A stretch of DNA of 11,783 nucleotides from Calditrichota bacterium. GTDB taxonomy: Bacteria > Zhuqueibacterota > Zhuqueibacteria > Oleimicrobiales > Geothermoviventaceae. The translations under genes and the position numbers were made by a program. The notes under the pieces were generated by a model, which ran no database searches, was not told the DNA's origin, and saw nothing but the letters and a program-made list of their open reading frames with translations. The stretch covers positions 1 through 11,783 of the forward strand of contig JAADFT010000149.1 of the NCBI GenBank assembly GCA_013152765.1, read 5' to 3'. Positions 1 through 6,494 of this stretch are shown in pieces; the stretch's first letter is position 1, and each line of letters begins with the position of its first letter.

Positions 1-440
1 CACGAGCAAACGGTTCCACCGGCCCAGAGGCTCGATGACGTTCTTACGTGCAGCTTCGCCCGGGGAACGCATCCCAGGGGAAGCGCCTGCCAGAAGCAGA
101 CTTAGAACAAGCTAAGCCGCGAACGTCCTGAAGCAGCAAGACCAGAAGTAGAGCGAAATTCATTTCGCCAACGGGCTCCGGCGAACGGGAACAGAGTCTG
201 CCGACTCAAATTCGCTTGGCCAAGACAAGGCCGCTACTGTTTGCTCGTCCGCCCGGGACCCAATCCCAGAACTACCTTGAGGAAACGCCCGCTAAAAGCG
301 GGCCCGTGCGGCAAAAATGTTCACTGCAGAGAATCCGAGGAACGAGGCGCAATCTGCTCCTTTGAGCGAAAATCAAGTTTTCTCGTAGGCGAACTCTCAA
401 CACCCTGACTCCGAAAACCTAATCTGGAAAGGGAACGACC
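1..440. other. Non-coding leader with decayed hairpin repeats
   Basis: I find no convincing gene here. Two degenerate copies of the two-hairpin element seen perfectly at 2832-2884 are recognisable. The first has an imperfect stem at 58-80 (GCCCGGGGA against TCCCAGGGG) and a second stem at 85-101 (GCCTGC against GCAGAC). The second has a weak first stem near 251-267 and a perfect second stem at 287-303 (GCCCGC, loop TAAAA, GCGGGC). No T-run follows 303, so it is not an obvious intrinsic terminator. I could not place a confident sigma70-type promoter for the gene starting at 441. Confidence 0.55.
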
Positions 441-2714
441 GTGAAACGCTCGTTCGCACTGGCCGCCATGCTGAGTTTCGTCGCCTTCCTTGCGCTCAGC
501 TGCTCCACAGCAAACCGTCAACCACAGCGCTTCTACGTGAGCCCCGACGGAAACGATCAGTGGAGCGGAAAACTGAGCAGGCCTAACAGCTCCCGCACGG
601 ACGGCCCTTTTGCCACCCTGGAGCGGGCGCGCGACGCCGTCCGGACTCTCAAACGGCAGCGTGGTTACCCGGAAGAAGGCGTTGTCGTCGTTCTCCGGGG
701 CGGGATTTACCGACTCACGCACACTTTCCGCTTGGACAGCTCCGACTCCGGCACCGAGACGCACCCGGTGATCTGGAGGGCTGCAGCAGGTGAACGCGCC
801 GTCCTCTCCGGGGGATGCACGCTCCGACACATCGGGCCGGTAACGGACCCGTGGGCAAGAAAGGTCATTCGCCCGGAATGTCTGGACAAGATCGTGGAGA
901 TTGACCTTCCGGCCAACGGCATCCGAGACTACGGGCAGGTCCAAAAGCGCGGTTCCAGGGGACTGGAACTCTTCTACAAAGGGAAACGCATGCCCTGGGC
1001 ACGTTACCCAAACGAGGGCTGGCTACACATCGCCGACGTGCCGCAGTTGCCCGGACGCAAACCGTTTCGTGAACCCGTGTTCGGAGGGCGGCGCGTGGTG
1101 GCTGGCATCCCGGCAGGAAGGCATTTCGGCAGAATTCGCTACAGCGGCGACCGTCCGGGCCAGTGGTCGCATGAAAATGAAATCTTCATGCACGGGTACT
1201 GGACCTGGGATTGGAGCGATTCCTACGAACGCGTGGGCAAAATCGTGCCGAAAACACGGACCATCATCATTCAACCGCCGTACCACCGGTACGGCTACAC
1301 CGTGAACCAGCGTTTCGCGTTTTACAACGTGCTCGAGGAGCTGGACCGGCCAGGAGAATGGGTGCTGGTCCGCCGCACGGGTAAACTGTATTTCTGGCCG
1401 CCGGGCAAGATTGAAGACGGCGATCTCGAAGTTTCTCTGCTGGAAGATCCACTCGTGGAAATTGACCACGCACGTTTTGTACGACTGGAGAATCTGGTTT
1501 TCCGCGCAGGGCGCAGCAAAGGCGTGGTAATTCGAGGTGGCGACAGCGTGCTGGTGGCCGGGAGCACGTTTACGTGTTTGGGAGGCACCGCCGCGCTGAT
1601 CGACGGGGCCAAACGGAGCGGTCTGCTGAGTTGCGACATCCACGAAATTGGCCTGGGAGGCGTGTGGATTACCGGCGGCGACCGTCAGACTCTGACGCCG
1701 GCTCACAACTTCGCTGTGAACAACCACATCTGGAATTTCAGTCAGGTGCTGGGCACGCACCAGTGGGGCATTGATCTGGTGGGGGTTGGCAACCTGGCTG
1801 CTCACAACCTGATCCACGACGCGCCCCACACGGCCATCCACTTTCGCGGCAACGACCACTGCATCGAGTACAACGAAATCCACGACGTCACAAAGGAAAC
1901 GGGCGACGCCGGGGCAATTTACACCGGTCGCGACTACACTTTTCGGGGCAACGTTATTCGGTACAACTACCTGCATCACCTGAAAGGCCCCGGGCTGCAC
2001 GGCGTCACGGCCATTTACCTGGACGACTTCACCAGCGGGACCACAATCTACGGAAACGTACTCTACCGCGCCGGGCGAGCCGTTCAGATCGGTGGCGGCC
2101 GCGACAACCTTGTGGAGAACAACCTGTTTGTGCAGTGCGAACCGTCGGTGCACGTGGACGCCCGCGGACTCGGCTGGGCCAGAAAGTACTTCGACGGCCG
2201 GTACAACGTGCTCTGGGAACGCCTGAAGGCTGTGCCCTACAACAAACCACCCTACTCAGAACGCTACCCGGAGCTCGTGCGGCTGCCCGAGGATGATCCC
2301 GCAGTCCCCAAGAACAACCGGATTGTCCGCAACATTTCGTACGGCGGTCGCTGGATGGACGTGTACGACTTCTGGGCGTTCGATTTCTCCGTGGTGACCG
2401 TGCGCGACAACGTGATCGCCGACTCAGTGGTTCTCCGACGCCGCGCGCCAGGTCTACCGGGACCCGACCCCTACTACCTGGACATCAACATGCGCCAGGG
2501 TTACGAACACCTGCTGATCACCGACCCACGAGTCAAGCGTCTGTTCCCCGACAACGTGTTCGTCGAAGGCAACCCGGGAATCGAGAATTTCCGCGATTTT
2601 CGGCTGTCCAAAGACTGTCCGGCATGGAAACTCGGGTTCCAGCGCATTCCGTTCGAGCAGATCGGCCTGCAGAAGGATGCCTACCGGCAAGAGCTACCCG
2701 AGCGCCGTGAGTGA
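441..2714 (+). CDS. Exported right-handed parallel beta-helix protein, probably carbohydrate-active
   Basis: The protein has 757 aa. The GTG start at 441 follows a purine-rich stretch (AAGGGA, 429-434), and a later ATG would lose the basic n-region, so GTG is preferred. Residues 1-21 are an export signal (KRS, hydrophobic core, then LALSC); Cys21 could be a lipoprotein Cys, although the lipobox is not ideal. Residues 31-70 carry the segment FYVSPDGNDQWSGK...TDGPFATLERARDAV, typical of the opening of secreted beta-helix proteins. 'ARYPNEGW' lies near 187-194. From about 345 to 570 there are beta-helix rungs with many N-x-I/F turns and a conserved patch ETGDAGAIYTGRD (486-498). Such proteins include polysaccharide lyase-like and glycoside hydrolase families (GH141- or GH120-like are possible), so a role in polysaccharide breakdown is inferred and no substrate can be named. 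The gene stands alone, with long non-coding stretches on both sides. Confidence 0.85.
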   Translation: MKRSFALAAMLSFVAFLALSCSTANRQPQRFYVSPDGNDQWSGKLSRPNSSRTDGPFATLERARDAVRTLKRQRGYPEEGVVVVLRGGIYRLTHTFRLDSSDSGTETHPVIWRAAAGERAVLSGGCTLRHIGPVTDPWARKVIRPECLDKIVEIDLPANGIRDYGQVQKRGSRGLELFYKGKRMPWARYPNEGWLHIADVPQLPGRKPFREPVFGGRRVVAGIPAGRHFGRIRYSGDRPGQWSHENEIFMHGYWTWDWSDSYERVGKIVPKTRTIIIQPPYHRYGYTVNQRFAFYNVLEELDRPGEWVLVRRTGKLYFWPPGKIEDGDLEVSLLEDPLVEIDHARFVRLENLVFRAGRSKGVVIRGGDSVLVAGSTFTCLGGTAALIDGAKRSGLLSCDIHEIGLGGVWITGGDRQTLTPAHNFAVNNHIWNFSQVLGTHQWGIDLVGVGNLAAHNLIHDAPHTAIHFRGNDHCIEYNEIHDVTKETGDAGAIYTGRDYTFRGNVIRYNYLHHLKGPGLHGVTAIYLDDFTSGTTIYGNVLYRAGRAVQIGGGRDNLVENNLFVQCEPSVHVDARGLGWARKYFDGRYNVLWERLKAVPYNKPPYSERYPELVRLPEDDPAVPKNNRIVRNISYGGRWMDVYDFWAFDFSVVTVRDNVIADSVVLRRRAPGLPGPDPYYLDINMRQGYEHLLITDPRVKRLFPDNVFVEGNPGIENFRDFRLSKDCPAWKLGFQRIPFEQIGLQKDAYRQELPERRE

Positions 2715-3115
2715 GAGAACCAACAGTGAACCGCAGGTCAGCCGCGATTTCACAAGGCTTTTCCAGTCATGAAACTAAGTCTACTGCGTTAGATTCGGGA
2801 GACAAAGCCAAAACTGACGCAAGGCGAGTCCGCCCGGGGATCAAATCCCCGGGCTAGCAAGTAAGTCCGCCTGCTGAAGCAGGCTCACCTCACGCAAAGA
2901 TCAGCGGCCTCTCGGCCTAAAGGGACTGCGTTCGTGGAAAATCAGCCGCACTTTGACGTAGCAGAACTAAGGGACCTGCCTCGCGTAGCAAGACTGAGAA
3001 CACGGCCCGATTTGGGGCGGAAAGACACCCTGTGGTGAACACGAGAAGGCTCTCCGAGGGGATCAGCGGGGCGAGCGTTCCTTGACCCGAAGGGACAGCG
3101 GTTCCAACACCAGCT
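2715..3115. other. Intergenic spacer with hairpins
   Basis: This is about 400 nt between the beta-helix gene and the M64 gene, with no credible ORF. It holds the strong two-hairpin element at 2832-2884 and a small GGCC-TCTC-GGCC hairpin at 2906-2917. No T-run follows the hairpins, and no clear promoter could be picked out, although the M64 gene probably needs one in here. Confidence 0.5.
2832..2884. repeat. Two-hairpin intergenic repeat element (best copy)
   Basis: Hairpin 1 is a perfect 9-bp stem GCCCGGGGA / TCCCCGGGC (2832-2840 and 2846-2854) with loop TCAAA. After a 14-nt linker comes hairpin 2, a perfect 6-bp stem GCCTGC / GCAGGC (2869-2874 and 2879-2884) with loop TGAA. Decayed versions with the same order occur at 58-101 and 251-303. 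In the last one, hairpin 2 is GCCCGC / GCGGGC, a compensatory change against this copy. The pattern suggests a dispersed family of intergenic elements kept for RNA or cruciform structure rather than coding. Confidence 0.7.
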
Positions 3116-3120
3116 GGAGG
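3116..3120 (+). promoter_or_regulatory. Ribosome binding site that decides the M64 start
   Basis: GGAGG sits 8 nt before ATG 3129 but only 2 nt before the in-frame GTG at 3123. The ATG is therefore the likely start. Confidence 0.7.
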
Positions 3121-3128
3121 TTGTGAAC

Positions 3129-4556
3129 ATGAAAAAGGCGTCGGGTTTCGCACTGTTTCTCGTGGCCCTGTCTCTAAGCGCCCAGGCAGCCACGGGCCCA
3201 GATTTTGATCGTTTCTTTCTCCCCAAAACGCTGCGCGTCGACTACTTTCACACCGGTACCAAGGGGTCCGAGGTCTTCTCGCTGGACCAGCTCGTGGAAC
3301 AACCGGTCTGGGCCGGCAGCCGCACCAATCTGGTCGACACCCTGAACCTCGGCAAGTACCTGATCAAGGTCATCGACCTCGCAACCAACCAGCTGATTTA
3401 CAGCCGCGGCTTCTGCAGCCTCTACGGCGAGTGGGAAACCACGGACGAGGCCGCTCGTGGCATCACCCGGACCTTCAGCGAGTCGGCGCTCATCCCGTTC
3501 CCCAAGCGACCTTTTCAGTTTGTCATTGCCAAGCGCGACGCCGAGAACCACTTCCGGGACGTCTTCAGCGCGGCCATCGTGCCGGACTCGCTGCACGTTC
3601 GCAGGGACCTCCCTCACGTGTCCTTCGCCGTGGAAGACGTGATGGTGCACGGAGACCCTGCCACAAAAGTAGACATCCTCATCCTCGGCGACGGCTACTC
3701 CCGAAAGGATCTGCCCAAGTTCCGAAAGGACGTCCGCCGCTTTGTCCAGGACCTCTTCGACACCAGCCCCTTTCGCGAACGCAAGAAGGACTTCAACGTC
3801 CGCGCTGTGGAGGTGATTTCCGCCGAAAGCGGAATCGACGAACCTACAAAGCACCGCTGGCGCGACAACGCCCTCGGCTGCACCTACAACAGCTTCGGTA
3901 CACCCCGCTACGTTCTGTGCTTCGACAACAAGACTCTGCGCAATGTGGCCGCCGTGGCGCCTTACGACGCGCTCATCTTGCTGGTGAACTCCGGTCGCTA
4001 CGGCGGAGGTGGCATTTTCAACCTGTACGCCGTCTGCTACTCCGGCCCCGAAACCCAGGGGGATTCGTGGTGGCCGGACTACGTGTTCGTCCACGAGTTC
4101 GGCCATTCCTTTGCCGGCCTCGCCGACGAGTACTACAGCTCAAACGTGTCGTACGTCGATTTTTACCCGAAAGGTGTGGAGCCGTGGGAACCGAACATCA
4201 CGGCGCTTCTGCAACCGGGCCACGTGAAATGGCAGGATCTCGTGGAACCCGGCACCCCCCTCCCGACGCCCTGGAACAAGGCCCGGTACGACAGCCTGGC
4301 TGCAGTCAGGCGACATCTGAATCGCCAGGATCCTGAGTACAAAGAAAAAGCCCGGGCACTGGAGCAAGAAATGCAACAGCTCCTGCGCTCGGAACCTTAC
4401 TGGGGCAAAGTGGGGGCATTCGAAGGAGCTGGGTACGTGAGCACCGGACTCTACCGGCCGTTTCTGGACTGCCGGATGTTTTCGAAGAGTCTCACGGGCT
4501 TCTGCCCGGTGTGCGCCCAGGCCATCGAGAAGGTGATCGACTTCCTCACGAAGTAG
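3129..4556 (+). CDS. Secreted M64-family (IgA peptidase type) zinc metallopeptidase
   Basis: The protein has 475 aa from ATG 3129 (477 from GTG 3123, which sits too close to the GGAGG). Numbered from the GTG, residues 3-23 are a signal peptide (KK, hydrophobic core, SAQAA). An N-terminal beta-rich region (about 25-165) matches the M64_N layout. The catalytic domain follows: KVDILILGDGYS (182-193), then the zinc-binding HEFGH (324-328) leading into GLADEYY, which likely supplies the third metal ligand. The C-terminal segment GAGYVSTGLYRP...CRM (436-452) with a late Cys pair CPVC (461-464) is also typical of family M64. The reaction is hydrolysis of peptide bonds outside the cytoplasm. Although the family name comes from an IgA-cleaving clostridial enzyme, the substrate here is unknown and is probably general protein. 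Lys/Glu-rich residues 400-422 look like an inserted helix. The neighbours give no substrate. Confidence 0.9.
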   Translation: MKKASGFALFLVALSLSAQAATGPDFDRFFLPKTLRVDYFHTGTKGSEVFSLDQLVEQPVWAGSRTNLVDTLNLGKYLIKVIDLATNQLIYSRGFCSLYGEWETTDEAARGITRTFSESALIPFPKRPFQFVIAKRDAENHFRDVFSAAIVPDSLHVRRDLPHVSFAVEDVMVHGDPATKVDILILGDGYSRKDLPKFRKDVRRFVQDLFDTSPFRERKKDFNVRAVEVISAESGIDEPTKHRWRDNALGCTYNSFGTPRYVLCFDNKTLRNVAAVAPYDALILLVNSGRYGGGGIFNLYAVCYSGPETQGDSWWPDYVFVHEFGHSFAGLADEYYSSNVSYVDFYPKGVEPWEPNITALLQPGHVKWQDLVEPGTPLPTPWNKARYDSLAAVRRHLNRQDPEYKEKARALEQEMQQLLRSEPYWGKVGAFEGAGYVSTGLYRPFLDCRMFSKSLTGFCPVCAQAIEKVIDFLTK

Positions 4557-4604
4557 GGCGAGACGGCGGAAACAGCAGGTTTCGCAAAGATTGCCCGATT
4601 TTCT
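4556..4604 (+). terminator. Possible terminator after the M64 gene
   Basis: Directly after the stop codon, GGGC (4556-4559) can pair with GCCC (4593-4596) around an inner stem GAAAC-AGCAG-GTTTC (4569-4583), followed by GATTTTCT. The outer stem is short and the T-run is interrupted, so this is a weak call. Confidence 0.35.
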
Positions 4605-4685
4605 CTCCGCCGATCACCAACCATTGTGGGATTTGGCCTGCCTCCCGTGGCGCCTGACGTCTGCTGCCCGAGAGCCACAACTGCA

Positions 4686-4884
4686 CGGCCCGAAGGTCGT
4701 CCCTCCGGGCCGAATCTGCTGTTGTCGAAACCAGATTCTACCTCTCCAGTCTCGCCCGCACCAGCTCGCAGGGCGAGCGTTGCCACCAAGCAACGACAGG
4801 AGTCGTTGCACTCCAAATCGGCCATCGGGGAACGCCGAGAGTCGTTGCACTCCAAAAAACGGCGGTAAGCCGCCGCACTCCAAA
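4686..4884. repeat. Hairpin chain with repeated linker in a convergent spacer
   Basis: The spacer between two convergent genes holds successive hairpins. These are CGGCCCG/CGGGCCG (4686-4692, 4706-4712); CTCGC/GCGAG (4765-4769, 4773-4777); CGTTGC/GCAACG (4778-4783, 4790-4795); CAACGAC/GTCGTTG (4791-4797, 4802-4808); AACGCC/GTCGTT with one mismatch (4831-4836, 4841-4846); and CGGCGG/CCGCCG (4860-4865, 4870-4875). The last three stems are each followed by the same linker GCACTCCAAA (4808-4817, 4847-4856, 4875-4884). A perfect 18-bp direct repeat GAGTCGTTGCACTCCAAA occurs at 4800 and 4839. Open frames across it are low-complexity and not credible genes. Confidence 0.7.
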
Positions 4885-4906
4885 GCGCACGCTCGCGGCT
4901 TCCGGC

Positions 4907-5392
4907 CTAACCCAGCTTGTAGCCGATCTTGCGCAGAAAAGCCATCCGCTCTTTCACGTCCTTCTCGGTCTCAACGCCGAGCGTCGAAAGTCCGTCCACC
5001 ACACCCAGCACGCCGCGCCCCTGTTCCGTCTCGGCCAAAATCACCTGTACCGGATTTGCGGTCGCGCAGAAGATCCGCACAATTTCCTGCACAGACTGCA
5101 GCGCCCGGAGGATGTTGATCGGAAACACGTTGCCCAAGGTCAGAATGAAAAAGTGTCCAGCCGCCACGTTCAGGGCATTCTTCTTGGCAATTTCGATCAG
5201 CTCGTCGTCCGTGCCGGTCAGGCGAACCAGCCGCGGTCCCGAGGACTCGCAGAAAGCGAAGCCGAACTTGATGCCAGGAACCGCCGTCACCAGGGCCTCG
5301 TGCACGTCTTCCACCGTCTTGATGAAGTGCGACATGCCCAAAACAACATTCATGTCTTCGGGCTTTTCGATCTGAACCACTTTGAGTTCCAT
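4907..5392 (-). CDS. Adenosine-specific kinase family protein (COG1839 / DUF355)
   Basis: The 161-aa length is normal for this small family (PF04008), best known from archaea and some, often anaerobic or thermophilic, bacteria. The ATG start is preceded by GGAGG at 6-nt spacing. Matching features are the opening MELKVVQIEKPEDMNVVLG, the SHFIKTVEDVHEAL stretch, the segment PGIKFGFAFCESSGPRLVR, the GHFFILTLGNVFPINIL core, and the tail VIVAETEQGRGVLGVVDG-like region ending in KIGYKLG. A family member was reported to bind and phosphorylate adenosine-type substrates, so a role in adenosine or nucleotide salvage in the cytoplasm is likely but not proven here. There is no signal peptide. It is a single gene, divergent from the DUF4412 gene across 105 nt, with no operon partner in view. 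Its 3' end faces the M64 gene across the hairpin chain. Confidence 0.85.
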   Translation of the reverse strand: MELKVVQIEKPEDMNVVLGMSHFIKTVEDVHEALVTAVPGIKFGFAFCESSGPRLVRLTGTDDELIEIAKKNALNVAAGHFFILTLGNVFPINILRALQSVQEIVRIFCATANPVQVILAETEQGRGVLGVVDGLSTLGVETEKDVKERMAFLRKIGYKLG

Positions 5393-5487
5393 TTCAAACC
5401 TCCACGTTTCGGAACTTCTCCAAGCGCCTGTTCGTGAACTGTTTGAAAATTAGCGAAACGAAGGTTCCAAGGCAACCGCTAACTGAA

Positions 5488-5494
5488 GGGAGGG
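5488..5494 (+). promoter_or_regulatory. Ribosome binding site of the DUF4412 gene
   Basis: GGGAGGG lies 3 nt before ATG 5498 and 9 nt before the in-frame ATG 5504. The second ATG fits the spacing better, and using it would remove only two residues. Confidence 0.6.
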
Positions 5495-5497
5495 TAG

Positions 5498-5911
5498 ATG
5501 AGGATGAGGAAGAAACGTCTGTTGCCAGTCGTAGCTGTGCTGGGGCTGATCTTCTTTCTGACCTGGAGCCTGCCTACCGTAGGAAAGGCATTCGAAGGGA
5601 TCGTGTACACGAAGAAGGTCACGGTTACTTCGATGCCGATGATGGGGGAACATCGCGAAGAGTCAGAGGAAACGGTGTACTACAAGCCCGGTTTCTTCAA
5701 AGTCGTCGACCCGAAAGCGGGCACCGTCACCATCGTGCGTCTGGACAAGCGCCTGATCTGGGAAATTGACCAGAACAAAAAGACCTACACGGAAATCACC
5801 TTTGACCAGCTCGCCCAGCTACGCGAGCAAGCCACGGCGGCCCTGAAGGACGCACAGAAAAAGCTGAAGGCTCAGCTCGAGGGTTTGCCCGCGGACCAGC
5901 GGCAAAAATGA
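5498..5911 (+). CDS. DUF4412-type exported protein, N-terminal part (split gene)
   Basis: This ORF is 137 aa. Residues 1-31 form a clear signal peptide (RMRKKR, a hydrophobic run, then VGKA before FEG), so the product is exported, probably to the periplasm or outer membrane. FEGIVYTKKVT...ETVYYKPGFFKV and the strands up to residue 96 look like the start of the DUF4412 fold, whose function is unknown. Residues 97-137 form a charged, probably helical stretch that stops abruptly at TGA 5909-5911. The missing second half of the family is encoded in the -1 frame immediately after, overlapping by ATGA. The start could also be ATG 5504. This is probably one gene of about 278 aa interrupted at a run of five A, where one extra A would rejoin the frames. 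The alternatives are true fission with translational coupling or ribosomal slippage. Confidence 0.75.
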   Translation: MRMRKKRLLPVVAVLGLIFFLTWSLPTVGKAFEGIVYTKKVTVTSMPMMGEHREESEETVYYKPGFFKVVDPKAGTVTIVRLDKRLIWEIDQNKKTYTEITFDQLAQLREQATAALKDAQKKLKAQLEGLPADQRQK

Positions 5912-6333
5912 TGGAACAAATGCTGGGACAGGGCACAATGAACGCCCTCGCCCAGGGCAAACTGGAATTCACCTGGAAAACCACAAACGAGAAGCAAACG
6001 ATCAGCGGTTTCCCCTGCCGAAAGTACATTCCCCTGCTGAACGGTCAGCCCATTGGTGAAGTGTGGGTCACCGACAAAATCAACCTCGGCGACGACGTCG
6101 CCAAGTATTTCGACGCGCTCGGTATTTTCGGGGAGAAAAGCGTGGCCAACCCACCGCCTTTCAAGGGGCTGCCCATCAAGACGGTGACCAGCATCCAGAT
6201 GGGTCCCTCCAGTACACGCTCGGAGTCGGTGGTCGTGAAGGTCGAGGAGAAGCGAATCTCAGACAAGGAATTTGAACTCCCACCCGGGCTGACCAAAGTC
6301 GAACTGAAGCAGCAGATGATGCAGCCGAAGTAG
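5908..6333 (+). CDS. DUF4412-type protein, C-terminal part (split gene)
   Basis: This ORF is 141 aa and begins at ATG 5908 inside the previous stop (ATGATG). It has no signal peptide and no good ribosome binding site of its own, so as a separate protein it would stay in the cytoplasm, which makes little sense for this fold. The content is that of the DUF4412 C-terminal half: MMEQMLGQ helix, ISGFPCRKYIP, EVWVTDKINLGDD, GLPIKTVTSIQMG, and VEEKRISDKEFELPPG near the end. The helix at the end of the upstream ORF (ADQRQK) continues naturally into MMEQML, which argues for a single original protein. No enzyme motif is visible and the function is unknown. Confidence 0.75.
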   Translation: MMEQMLGQGTMNALAQGKLEFTWKTTNEKQTISGFPCRKYIPLLNGQPIGEVWVTDKINLGDDVAKYFDALGIFGEKSVANPPPFKGLPIKTVTSIQMGPSSTRSESVVVKVEEKRISDKEFELPPGLTKVELKQQMMQPK

Positions 6334-6394
6334 CCGACAGCCCGGCAAAGTCTGGAACAGCAGATCGAATCGGCTGACCCAACTACCCCCGTTT

Positions 6395-6438
6395 GCCCCG
6401 CCGCCCTTGTCATCAACACAGGACGACGGGGCTTTTTT
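6395..6438 (+). terminator. Intrinsic terminator after the DUF4412 gene
   Basis: GCCCCG (6395-6400) pairs with CGGGGC (6427-6432). The stem extends inward through CG/CG after one mismatch and through CC/GG and TGT/ACA. Six T (6433-6438) follow directly. It works for + strand transcripts only, because the minus-strand side of the stem has no T-run. Confidence 0.85.
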
Positions 6439-6494
6439 CTTCCAGGTCAACGGGAAACAGCCGGGCGGTAAACTCGCGTGCCTGCCCCGGAGCC

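Noticed and set aside
182..207. Short similarity between 182-207 and 9695-9725 (GAACGG-AACAG, then TCTGC)
   Set aside because: Only about a dozen matching bases with a gap; could be chance or a very decayed repeat, too weak to call.
1023..2153. 376-aa minus-strand frame inside the beta-helix gene
   Set aside because: Val/Ala/His-rich translation with no domain; it lies entirely antisense to a strongly supported gene.
3174..4106. 310-aa minus-strand frame inside the M64 gene
   Set aside because: Antisense shadow of the peptidase gene; no motifs, biased composition.
4791..4884. Direct repeats that might be a CRISPR array
   Set aside because: Spacing is irregular (39 then 28 nt), 'spacers' are hairpins themselves, only the 10-nt linker is constant in all three units, and no cas genes are near.
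4591..5118. 175-aa + strand frame over the hairpin chain
   Set aside because: Ser/Pro/Arg-rich low-complexity translation of repeats, running antisense into the adenosine-specific kinase gene.
5393..5497. Promoters in the divergent spacer
   Set aside because: A TTGAAA lies near 5441-5446 but no acceptable -10 box follows at 16-18 nt; I could not support a specific site.
5904..5960. Classical programmed -1 frameshift signal
   Set aside because: The frame reads CAA AAA TGA, which is not a canonical X XXY YYZ heptamer, and the only downstream hairpin seen (GCCCT/AGGGC, 5944-5958) is too far from the slip site. Slippage is still possible but not supported by a standard signal.
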